From positions 1,860,001 to 1,924,000 of the forward strand of contig NZ_CP154351.1 in NCBI RefSeq assembly GCF_039519235.1: 64,000 bases of DNA, written 5' to 3'. Positions 57,903-64,000 of this stretch are shown here, piece by piece. A model generated the notes under the pieces. It worked only from the letters and a program-made list of their open reading frames with translations. It searched no databases and had not been told where the DNA came from. The position numbers were made by a program, and so were the translations under genes. The first letter of the stretch is position 1; each line of letters starts with the position of its first letter. The stretch comes from Micrococcus sp. 2A (GTDB taxonomy: Bacteria; Actinomycetota; Actinomycetes; Actinomycetales; Micrococcaceae).

Positions 57903-57938
57903 GGGTGAAGCGGTGAGATGCGGCTCAGGCCGCGATCA

Positions 57939-58322
57939 TCACTTGAGGGTGACGGTGGCGCCGGCGCCCTCGAGCTGCTCCTTAGCCTTCTCGGCGGTCT
58001 CCTTGTTGACGCCCTCGAGGACCGGCTTGGGGGCGCCGTCGACGAGGTCCTTGGCCTCCTTCAGGCCGAGGGAGGTGAGGGCGCGCACCTCCTTGATGAC
58101 GCCGATCTTCTTGTCGCCGGCGGCCTCGAGGACGACGTCGAACTCGTCCTTCTCCTCGGCGGCCTCGGCGGCGGGCGCACCGGCGCCGGCGGCGGCCATC
58201 GCCACGGGGGCGGCGGCGGTGACGTCGAACTTCTCCTCGAACGCCTTGATGAACTCGGACAGCTCGATGAGGGTCAGCTCCTCGAACGCGGCGAGCAGCT
58301 CTTCGGTGGTCAGCTTGGCCAT
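57939..58322 (-). CDS. rplL: Ribosomal protein bL12 (L7/L12)
   Basis: 127 residues: N-terminal dimerisation part [27 protein letters not shown], Ala/Gly-rich hinge (about 36-55), and the factor-binding C-terminal domain [42 protein letters not shown]. Follows rplJ by 69 nt. Confidence 0.97.
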   Translation of the reverse strand: MAKLTTEELLAAFEELTLIELSEFIKAFEEKFDVTAAAPVAMAAAGAGAPAAEAAEEKDEFDVVLEAAGDKKIGVIKEVRALTSLGLKEAKDLVDGAPKPVLEGVNKETAEKAKEQLEGAGATVTLK

Positions 58323-58391
58323 GATGGCTCCTTTACGTGTACGTCTTGACTACGTGTGAAGTGGTGGGCCGTGCAGCCCGGGGTGGACTGC

Positions 58392-58913
58392 TCAGGCAGC
58401 CTGGTCCTGCTGGGCTCGCAGCGCCTCGACCGTGCGGGCGGTCTTGGAGAGCGGAGCCTGGAACAGGGCGGCAGCCTTGGACATGCTGCCCTTCATCGCG
58501 CCGGCGAACTTCGCCAGCAGCACCTCGCGGGACTCGAGGTCCGCGAGCTTCTTGATGCCGGCCTCGTCCAGGGGCTGGCCATCCATGAAGCCGCCCTTGA
58601 GGACGAGCTTCTCGTGATCCTTGGCGAAGTCACGCAGGGCCTTCGCGACGTTGACCGGGTCTCCGGTCACGAACGCGATCGCGGTGGGACCGGCGAGGTG
58701 GGCCTCGAGGCCCTCCATGCCGGCTTCCTTGGCCGCGATCTCGGCCAGCGTGTTCTTCGCCACGGCGTAGGTCGCATCCTGACGGATGGAGTCACGGAGC
58801 TGCTTGAGCTCGGACACCGTCAGGCCACGGTATTCCGTCAGAACAGCGGCGTTGGACTCACGGAACAGGTCCGTGAGCTCCGCCACCGCCGACTCCTTCG
58901 CGGACGTCGCCAT
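58392..58913 (-). CDS. rplJ: Ribosomal protein uL10 (L10)
   Basis: 173 residues: [46 protein letters not shown], then the C-terminal helix that carries L12 dimers. GAGAGGAG before ATG 58913 decides the start. A structured 210-nt leader with a hairpin lies upstream, the usual place for L10-L12 autoregulation. Confidence 0.97.
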   Translation of the reverse strand: MATSAKESAVAELTDLFRESNAAVLTEYRGLTVSELKQLRDSIRQDATYAVAKNTLAEIAAKEAGMEGLEAHLAGPTAIAFVTGDPVNVAKALRDFAKDHEKLVLKGGFMDGQPLDEAGIKKLADLESREVLLAKFAGAMKGSMSKAAALFQAPLSKTARTVEALRAQQDQAA

Positions 58914-59136
58914 GGCACTCCTCTCGATGATCGTGGGGACCGCCTGAGCCCCGGACAACGAGAAACGCCCCGTGCGGGTGCACGGGGCGTGGCGACACGG
59001 GACGGATCGGGCCTGACGGCCGTCGTCCTGGGACGGAGCTCTGCTGCACCTGCGCGGGCCGCCTCCGTTGCGGAGGTCCTTCGGTGATGGCGGCATGCCG
59101 ACATCACGACCGGCGGTCTTCGGTCCGTCAAGACTA
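58914..59136 (-). ncRNA. L10 leader: autoregulatory 5' region of rplJ-rplL
   Basis: Minus-strand promoter: -35 TTGTGG (59154-59159), 17 bp, -10 TAGTCT (59131-59136), start near 59124. The leader of about 211 nt contains GGACCTCC-type stems, the GGTGCAGCAGAG segment and, 52 nt before the gene, the perfect 11-bp hairpin 58965-58990. L10 leaders of this position are a known class (L10-L12 binds and represses). The detailed fold was not computed. Confidence 0.6.
58965..58990 (-). terminator. Attenuator-like hairpin in the rplJ leader
   Basis: ACGCCCCGTGC (58965-58975) and GCACGGGGCGT (58980-58990) pair perfectly; on the minus strand TTCTCGTTG follows. This is the T-richest tail of the hairpins in the window and suggests premature termination control. 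Confidence 0.6.
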
Positions 59137-59176
59137 CACGGCCCCTCCCCCGGCCACAAGTCGGCGGCCCTGGGGG

Positions 59177-59220
59177 ACGACGACGGCCGGCCGCCCGTGA
59201 GGGCGACCGGCCGTCGTCGT
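59177..59220 (-). terminator. Terminator after rplA
   Basis: Arms 59177-59190 and 59207-59220 pair perfectly over 14 bp, with a nested GCCC/GGGC stem in the loop, 28 nt after the rplA stop. It separates rplK-rplA from the rplJ promoter. Confidence 0.75.
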
Positions 59221-59248
59221 GTGCGGACCCGCGGGCCCGCCCCCGGGA

Positions 59249-59956
59249 TCAGGCCTGCTCGAACTCGACCGTGGTCACGTTCGGGTCCATCTGGACGCCG
59301 GGGCCGAAGGTGGTGGCCACGGTCGCCTTGGAGATGTAGCGGCCCTTCGAGGAGGACGGCTTCAGGCGGAGGATCTCCTCCAGGGCGGCGGCGTAGTTCT
59401 CCACGAGGGCCTTCTCCTCGAAGGAGGTGCGGCCGATGATGAAGTGGAGGTTGGCGTGCTTGTCGACGCGGAAGTCGATCTTGCCGCCCTTGATGTCGGA
59501 CACGGCCTTGGCCACGTCCGGGGTCACGGTGCCGGTCTTGGGGTTCGGCATCAGGTTGCGGGGGCCGAGGACCTTGCCGAGGCGGCCGACCTTGCCCATG
59601 AGCTCCGGGGAGGCCACGGCGGCGTCGAAGTCCACCCAGCCCTCGGAGATCTTGGCGATCAGGTCGTCGTCGCCGACGACGTCGGCGCCGGCGGCGCGGG
59701 CGGCCTCGGCGCGCTCACCGGTGGCGAACACGACGACGCGGGCGGTCTTGCCGGTGCCGTGGGGCAGGCTCACGGAGCCGCGGACCATCTGGTCGGCCTT
59801 GCGGGGGTCGACGGACAGGCGGAGGGCGACCTCCACCGTGGCGTCGGACGTGGAGGGGTTGGTCTCCTTGGCGAGGGCGATCGCCTTGGCGGGAGCGTAG
59901 ATCTCCTCGCCGATCGCGGCCTTGGCCGCCTTGTATGCCTTGCTGCGCTGTGCCAT
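59249..59956 (-). CDS. rplA: Ribosomal protein uL1 (L1)
   Basis: 235 residues: [75 protein letters not shown] region and [11 protein letters not shown]1-stalk protein; in E. coli it represses rplK-rplA. Confidence 0.97.
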   Translation of the reverse strand: MAQRSKAYKAAKAAIGEEIYAPAKAIALAKETNPSTSDATVEVALRLSVDPRKADQMVRGSVSLPHGTGKTARVVVFATGERAEAARAAGADVVGDDDLIAKISEGWVDFDAAVASPELMGKVGRLGKVLGPRNLMPNPKTGTVTPDVAKAVSDIKGGKIDFRVDKHANLHFIIGRTSFEEKALVENYAAALEEILRLKPSSSKGRYISKATVATTFGPGVQMDPNVTTVEFEQA

Positions 59957-60038
59957 CTGCGTGCTTCTCCTTGTGCAGTCGTGGTCTGTCGGGCCGCGCT
60001 CGGCCCTGCCACTGAGGGGGTGATGAGGGGGGAGGGCG

Positions 60039-60470
60039 TCAGCCCTCGACGGTGATGCCCATCGAACGGGCGGTGCCCGCGATGATCTTGGCGGCGGCCT
60101 TCACGTCGTTGGCGTTCAGGTCCTCCATCTTGGTGGTGGCGATCTCCTCGCACTGGGCCTGGGTCAGCTTGCCGACCTTGTCCGTGTGCGGGGTGGAGGA
60201 GCCCTTCTGGACGCCCGCGGCCTTCTTGATGAGCTCGGCGGCCGGCGGGGTCTTGGTGATGAACGTGAACGAGCGGTCCTCGTAGACGGTGATCTCCACC
60301 GGCACCACGTTGCCGCGCTGCGACTCGGTGGCGGCGTTGTAGGCCTTGCAGAACTCCATGATGTTCACGCCGTGCTGGCCCAGGGCGGGGCCGATGGGCG
60401 GAGCCGGGTTGGCGGCGCCGGCCTGGATCTGAAGCTTGATCAGACCGGAGACCTTCTTCTTGGGAGCCAT
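60039..60470 (-). CDS. rplK: Ribosomal protein uL11 (L11)
   Basis: 143 residues: [42 protein letters not shown], with the PPIGPALGQ prolines that contact thiopeptides intact; C-terminal RNA-binding [27 protein letters not shown]. Precedes rplA by 82 nt. Confidence 0.97.
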
Positions 60471-60558
60471 GAGTGGATCCTTCTCTCACTTCGGGGACCC
60501 ACGGCGCAGGAGCGCACCGTGGGAGTGTGGCCGCCGTGGCGCGGCGGCCGGTGCCGCC

Positions 60559-60585
60559 CCCGGGCCGGCAGGCGGCCGGCTCGGG
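60559..60585 (-). terminator. Possible hairpin between nusG and rplK
   Basis: 60559-60569 pairs with 60575-60585 over 11 bp with one mismatch, 18 nt after the nusG stop. The surrounding sequence is repetitive GC, so this is weak. Confidence 0.35.
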
Positions 60586-60603
60586 GCGGAAGCGGGGGTG
60601 TCC

Positions 60604-61518
60604 TCAGATGACCTTGGTCACCTGGCTGAAGGACAGGGTCACGGGGGTCTCGCGCTCGAAGATCGAGACGAGGACCACCAGCTGCTGGGACTCCGGCTTG
60701 ATCTCGGAGATCGTCGCCGGGAGGGTCTCGAACGGGCCGTCATCGACGGTCACGGACTCGCCCACCTCGAAGTCCACGTGGACGGCGGGGGCGGTGGAGG
60801 GGAGGTCGGACGCCGGGACGGCCAGGCCGGCCTTCTCCGCGGCGCGCGTGGCCTCCTGGATCACGGACGGTGCCAGCATGTCGTAGACCTCGGTGAGGGT
60901 CAGCGGCTGCGGGGAGTGCGCGTCGTTGCCCACGAACCCGGTGACGCCGGGGGTGTGGCGCACGACGCCCCATGAGGCGTCGTCGAGGTCCATGCGGACG
61001 AGGACGTAGCCCGGGATGCGCACGCGCGAGACGATCTTGCGCGTGGTGTTCTTGATCTCCACGACCTCCTCCATGGGGACCTCGATCTCGTAGATCGCGT
61101 CCTCCATGTCCTGGGTCTGGATGCGCGTCTCGAGGTTGGTCTTCACGCGCTTCTCATAGCCGGCGTAGGTGTGCACCACGTACCAGTCGCCGGGCTGGCG
61201 GCGCAGGCGGGTGCGCAGCTCCTCGGCGGGGTCGACGACGGGCTCCTCCTCGGCAGGGGCGGCGTCCTCAGCGGGAGCGGTCTCCGCGGCCTGGGGGTCG
61301 GCGTCCTCCGTGGGGGCGGCCTCGACGTCGACGTCGGCGGCGGAATCGGCGGCCAGGTCGGCCTCCTGCACGGTGGCCTCGGCGGCCTCGTCGCCGTCGG
61401 CGGCCTCGCCCGGCACGGCCTCGTCCGTCTCGGGCTCGACGACGCCCTCTGCGGCGGCGGTCTCCTCGACGGAGACGGAGTCCTCGGGGGACTGACGATC
61501 CATTTCCTGCTCGGACAC
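60604..61518 (-). CDS. nusG: Transcription termination/antitermination factor NusG with long acidic N-terminus
   Basis: 304 residues. Residues 1-108 are almost entirely Ala, Glu, Asp, Val and Pro. The NGN domain begins at about 110 ([44 protein letters not shown]) and the KOW domain is at about 245-304 ([28 protein letters not shown]). E. coli NusG has 181 residues. GTG 61518 is chosen because AGGA lies 4-5 nt upstream; an ATG five codons later is possible. The acidic tail is likely disordered. Confidence 0.95.
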   Translation of the reverse strand: MSEQEMDRQSPEDSVSVEETAAAEGVVEPETDEAVPGEAADGDEAAEATVQEADLAADSAADVDVEAAPTEDADPQAAETAPAEDAAPAEEEPVVDPAEELRTRLRRQPGDWYVVHTYAGYEKRVKTNLETRIQTQDMEDAIYEIEVPMEEVVEIKNTTRKIVSRVRIPGYVLVRMDLDDASWGVVRHTPGVTGFVGNDAHSPQPLTLTEVYDMLAPSVIQEATRAAEKAGLAVPASDLPSTAPAVHVDFEVGESVTVDDGPFETLPATISEIKPESQQLVVLVSIFERETPVTLSFSQVTKVI

Positions 61519-61628
61519 GGCTTCCTGCTTTCTGCTGACGGGGGTCGGACGACCCTCCACTGACGGGGGGCCTTGGCGTGCGGGCGTGTGGACGCCTCCT
61601 GCGCCGCGGGGCCCGGCTCGCGGTCCGC

Positions 61629-61889
61629 TCAGCGGCCGCCCGTGCCGAACGTCAGACCCGCCAGGGTGCCGAACAGCCAGTCCAGGCCCATCACCAGGAG
61701 GATCATGATCGCCACGAAGGCGAGCACCACTGCGGTCATGCGCAGCAGCTCCTCGCTCGTGGGGGTGACCACCTTGCGGAGCTCGTCCACCACCTGGCGC
61801 AGGAACAGGGCGATCCGCGCGAAGAGCCCACGGCGCTGCCTGTCCGGCGCCGGGGTGGAGCCCCCGCCGTTCGCCGACAACTCAGTCAC
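61629..61889 (-). CDS. secE: Preprotein translocase subunit SecE
   Basis: 86 residues from GTG; one membrane helix (about 50-75, [22 protein letters not shown]) preceded by the amphipathic [23 protein letters not shown], the conserved SecE signature. Partner of SecY. It lies between tRNA-Trp and nusG, the common actinobacterial order. Confidence 0.95.
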   Translation of the reverse strand: MTELSANGGGSTPAPDRQRRGLFARIALFLRQVVDELRKVVTPTSEELLRMTAVVLAFVAIMILLVMGLDWLFGTLAGLTFGTGGR

Positions 61890-61930
61890 GTGGCCTCACT
61901 CAATCGGATCGCCGAAGCACTTGCACGCCT

Positions 61931-61954
61931 GTGCCGGGCACTTCAGCCCGGCAC
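61931..61954 (-). other. Hairpin between tRNA-Trp and secE
   Basis: GTGCCGGGC (61931-61939) pairs perfectly with GCCCGGCAC (61946-61954), starting 4 nt after the mature tRNA 3' end. It could be a partial terminator or a processing signal; secE has no clear promoter of its own. Confidence 0.5.
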
Positions 61955-61958
61955 CGAG

Positions 61959-62031
61959 CAGGGCAGACAGGACTCGAACCTGCAACCTGCGGTTTTGGAG
62001 ACCGCTGCGCTACCAATTGCGCCACTACCCT
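61959..62031 (-). tRNA. tRNA-Trp (CCA anticodon)
   Basis: 73 nt. Acceptor AGGGTAG pairs with CTGCCCT (one T-G wobble), D-arm contains AATTGGTAGC, anticodon stem GCGGT/ACCGC encloses CTCCAAA with anticodon CCA, and the T-arm has GGTTCGAGTCC. The discriminator is G and the terminal CCA is not encoded. It lies upstream of secE. Confidence 0.95.
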
Positions 62032-62093
62032 AGGTGTCCGCCTGCCGACTCCCGGGCGCTCACCCAGGACCGTCATCGCGGTACCGAGCGTTC

Positions 62094-62123
62094 AGAATAC
62101 GCCATGCCGGGCCGGGAGTCGAA
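62094..62123 (-). promoter_or_regulatory. Promoter of tRNA-Trp
   Basis: Minus-strand -35 TTCGAC (62118-62123), 18 bp, -10 TATTCT (62094-62099). The predicted start is near 62087, about 55 nt before the mature tRNA. The -35 lies inside a T-arm-like sequence. Confidence 0.5.
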
Positions 62124-62142
62124 CCGGGGCGGCGCACTCACT

Positions 62143-62148
62143 ACGCTG
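62143..62148 (+). promoter_or_regulatory. -10 box TACGCT of the aminotransferase gene
   Basis: TACGCT predicts a start near 62155 and a leader of about 55 nt that ends in GAAGAAGG before the ATG at 62210. Confidence 0.35.
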
Positions 62149-62209
62149 GCGTGCGGAGGCGTGCCCTCCGCACGTCGCTCCCGCCCTCGAACCGCCGAAG
62201 AAGGTCCCC

Positions 62210-63418
62210 ATGGCTTCCCCCGCACGCCGCGTGTCCACCCGCCTCGCCGCCATCGCCCCGTCCGCCACCCTCGTCGTCGACGCGCGGGCCAAGGAGCTCA
62301 AGGCCGCGGGCCGCCCCGTGATCGGCTTCGGCGCGGGCGAGCCCGACTTCCCCACACCGGGCTACATCGTCGACGCGGCCGTCGCCGCCGCGCAGGACCC
62401 GAAGAACCACCGCTACTCCCCCGCCGCCGGCCTGCCCGAGCTGCGCGAGGCGATCGCGGCCAAGACCCTGCGGGACTCCGGCCTCGCCGTGGAGGCCTCC
62501 CAGGTGCTCGTGACGAACGGCGGCAAGCAGGCCGTCTACAACACGTTCGCCGCCCTGCTGGACCCGCAGGACGAGGTCCTCGTCCCCGCGCCGTACTGGA
62601 CCACCTACCCGGAGGCCATCCGCCTGGCCGGCGGCGTGCCGGTGGACGTGTTCGCGGGCCCCGAGGCGGGCTACAAGGTCACCGTGGAGCAGCTCGAGGC
62701 CGCCGTCACGGACCGCACCAAGGTGCTCCTCTTCGTCTCGCCTTCCAACCCAACCGGCGCGGTCTACTCCCCCGAGGAGACGAAGGCCATCGGCGAGTGG
62801 GCCCTCGAGCGGGGCCTGTGGGTCGTCACCGACGAGATCTATGAGCACCTCACCTACGACGGCGTGCCCTTCACCTCGATCGTCGCGGCCGTCCCGGGCC
62901 TGGCGGAGCAGGCCGTGGTCGTCAACGGCGTCGCGAAGACCTACGCGATGACCGGCTGGCGCGTCGGATGGATGGTCGGCCCGGTGGACGTCATCAAGGC
63001 GGCCACGAACCTGCAGTCGCACGCCACCTCCAACGTGGCCAACGTGTCCCAGCGCGCGGCCCTCGCCGCCGTCGCGGGGCCGCTGGACGCCGTCGAGGAG
63101 ATGACGACGGCCTTCGACCGCCGCCGGACGGCCATGGTCGCGGCCATGAACGCCGTGCCCGGCTTCCACTGCCCCACGCCGGAGGGTGCCTTCTACGCGT
63201 ACGTGGACGTCCGTGAGGCGCTCGGGAAGACGTACCGCGGAGGCGTCACCCCCACGACGTCGGCCGAGCTCGCCGCGTTCATCCTCGATGAGGCCGAGGT
63301 CGCCGTCGTGCCCGGCGAGGCCTTCGGCCCCTCGGGCTACCTGCGCCTGTCCTACGCGCTGGGCGACGACGACCTGGCCGAGGGAGTCGAGCGCATCCGC
63401 GCACTGCTCTCCGAGTGA
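62210..63418 (+). CDS. aspC: Pyridoxal-phosphate aminotransferase, class I (aspartate aminotransferase-like)
   Basis: 402 residues. [83 protein letters not shown] and the PLP-lysine in [16 protein letters not shown] identify the Igamma aspartate/prephenate aminotransferase group. It would transfer amino groups between aspartate and 2-oxoglutarate in the cytoplasm. GAAGAAGG upstream supports ATG 62210. Frequently found next to secE in actinobacteria. Ends at a strong terminator. Confidence 0.93.
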   Translation: MASPARRVSTRLAAIAPSATLVVDARAKELKAAGRPVIGFGAGEPDFPTPGYIVDAAVAAAQDPKNHRYSPAAGLPELREAIAAKTLRDSGLAVEASQVLVTNGGKQAVYNTFAALLDPQDEVLVPAPYWTTYPEAIRLAGGVPVDVFAGPEAGYKVTVEQLEAAVTDRTKVLLFVSPSNPTGAVYSPEETKAIGEWALERGLWVVTDEIYEHLTYDGVPFTSIVAAVPGLAEQAVVVNGVAKTYAMTGWRVGWMVGPVDVIKAATNLQSHATSNVANVSQRAALAAVAGPLDAVEEMTTAFDRRRTAMVAAMNAVPGFHCPTPEGAFYAYVDVREALGKTYRGGVTPTTSAELAAFILDEAEVAVVPGEAFGPSGYLRLSYALGDDDLAEGVERIRALLSE

Positions 63419-63465
63419 TCGCGGTCCTCGCCGGCCGCGAGTGCGGCGCGGCCGGTCACAGACCT

Positions 63466-63497
63466 GCGAGCCCCGCGCCGCCCGGCGCGGGGCTCGC
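63466..63497. terminator. Bidirectional terminator after the aminotransferase gene
   Basis: GCGAGCCCCGCGCC (63466-63479) and its exact complement (63484-63497) enclose GCCC, between two convergent genes. Confidence 0.8.
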
Positions 63498-63508
63498 CCG
63501 CATCCGGC

Positions 63509-64000
63509 TCAGGCGTATCCGCGGCGCGCGGCCCAGCGCGTGAGCTCGTGGCGGTTGGAGAGCTGGAGCTTGCGCAGCACGGAGGACACGTGGCTCTCCA
63601 CCGTGCGGTCCGAGATGAACAGCTCGGCGCCGGCCTCCCGGTACGTGTAGCCCCGGGCCACGAGGCGCATGACGTCCCGCTCGCGGGAGGAGAGGCGGTC
63701 GAGGTCCTCGTCCCGGGCCGGCTCCCCGGCCTCCGGTGCCGGCGCCGACGGCGACGGCGGGCTCCCGCGGAACGCGTCGAGGACGAATCCGGCGAGGCGC
63801 GGCGAGAACACGGCGTCGCCGCCGGCCACCCGCGCGGCCGCCTCCGTGACGTCGGCCCCCGAGGCGGTCTTCGTGATGTAGCCGCGGGCCCCGGCGCGGA
63901 TCACGGCGACCACGTCCTCCGCGGCATCGGACACGGACAGCGCCAGGAAGCGCGTGCCCGGCCGCCGCTCCAGCACGCGCGCGGCCACTTCGGCCCCGCC
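63509..64000 (-). CDS. LuxR/NarL-family response regulator, 3' part
   Basis: The frame runs off the window end, so the N-terminus is missing. The visible part starts inside a receiver domain (RFLALSVSDAAEDVVAVIRAGARGYITKTASGADV, with the conserved Lys in ITK), then a Pro/Ser/Ala linker and a C-terminal LuxR HTH (LSSRERDVMRLVARGYTYREAGAELFISDRTVESHVSSVLRKL). It should be a DNA-binding output of a two-component pair whose kinase is probably upstream, outside the window. The extended ARRGYA end is ordinary. Confidence 0.9.
   Translation of the reverse strand, partial: GGAEVAARVLERRPGTRFLALSVSDAAEDVVAVIRAGARGYITKTASGADVTEAAARVAGGDAVFSPRLAGFVLDAFRGSPPSPSAPAPEAGEPARDEDLDRLSSRERDVMRLVARGYTYREAGAELFISDRTVESHVSSVLRKLQLSNRHELTRWAARRGYA

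Noticed and set aside
62101..62130. A second tRNA gene upstream of tRNA-Trp
   Set aside because: Only a T-arm-like stem is present; no acceptor, D or anticodon arms could be found. Kept as a finding only.

Overview
This 64 kb window is chromosomal, housekeeping-rich DNA from a very high-G+C Gram-positive bacterium, most likely a Micrococcaceae member close to Micrococcus. The basis is strong G/C third-position bias, frequent GTG starts, 1-4 nt stop/start overlaps, actinobacterial ribosomal-protein features (MTMTDP start of S8, C-type L36, long disordered tails on S3, S5, L17 and NusG), and the actinobacterial layout in which rpsN (S14) and rpsD (S4) are absent from the spc and alpha clusters. 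The species call is inference. No phage, IS element, CRISPR array or plasmid function was seen.

Layout. 1-4.7 kb (+): the 3' end of an exopolysaccharide tyrosine autokinase, a terminator, then a tight four-gene unit (zinc alcohol dehydrogenase, SDR epimerase, solute-binding lipoprotein, CDF-like transporter). 4.7-14.3 kb (-): one long overlapping unit read glgX, DUF218-like protein, acpS, nnr, alr, tsaE, tsaB, rimI, tsaD, helical protein. It joins glycogen breakdown, carrier-protein maturation, NAD(P)HX repair, D-alanine supply and t6A tRNA modification, with internal promoters before tsaB and tsaD. 14.4-22.9 kb: an orphan glycosyltransferase, glmS, galE, coaA (+), mscL (+), a newly noted 59-codon membrane protein, glmM and a secreted amidase (+), mostly cell-envelope precursor supply. 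23-24.2 kb: ppk2.

24.2-61.9 kb (-) is an almost continuous translation/transcription region: rplM-rpsI, truA, alpha genes (infA, rpmJ, rpsM, rpsK, rpoA, rplQ), spc genes (rplN to map), S10 genes (rpsJ to rpsQ), two small membrane proteins, str genes (rpsL, rpsG, fusA, tuf), a divergent FemABX transferase (+), rpoB-rpoC, rplJ-rplL, rplK-rplA, nusG, secE and tRNA-Trp. A PLP aminotransferase (+) and a truncated LuxR-type response regulator (-) close the window.

Two regulatory themes stand out. First, many genes have a TANNNT -10 box (very often exactly TAGACT) 6-8 nt before the start codon, which predicts leaderless mRNAs; this also settles several starts. Second, the ribosomal superoperon is punctuated by perfect or near-perfect GC-rich hairpins just after stop codons, often followed by a new promoter (rplN, secY, tuf, rpoB), so it is probably several transcription units. 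The most consequential single observation is an arginine (AGG codon) at residue 88 of ribosomal protein S12, where lysine is near-universal; this matches a known streptomycin-resistance substitution. I did not find a convincing undescribed multi-gene system.
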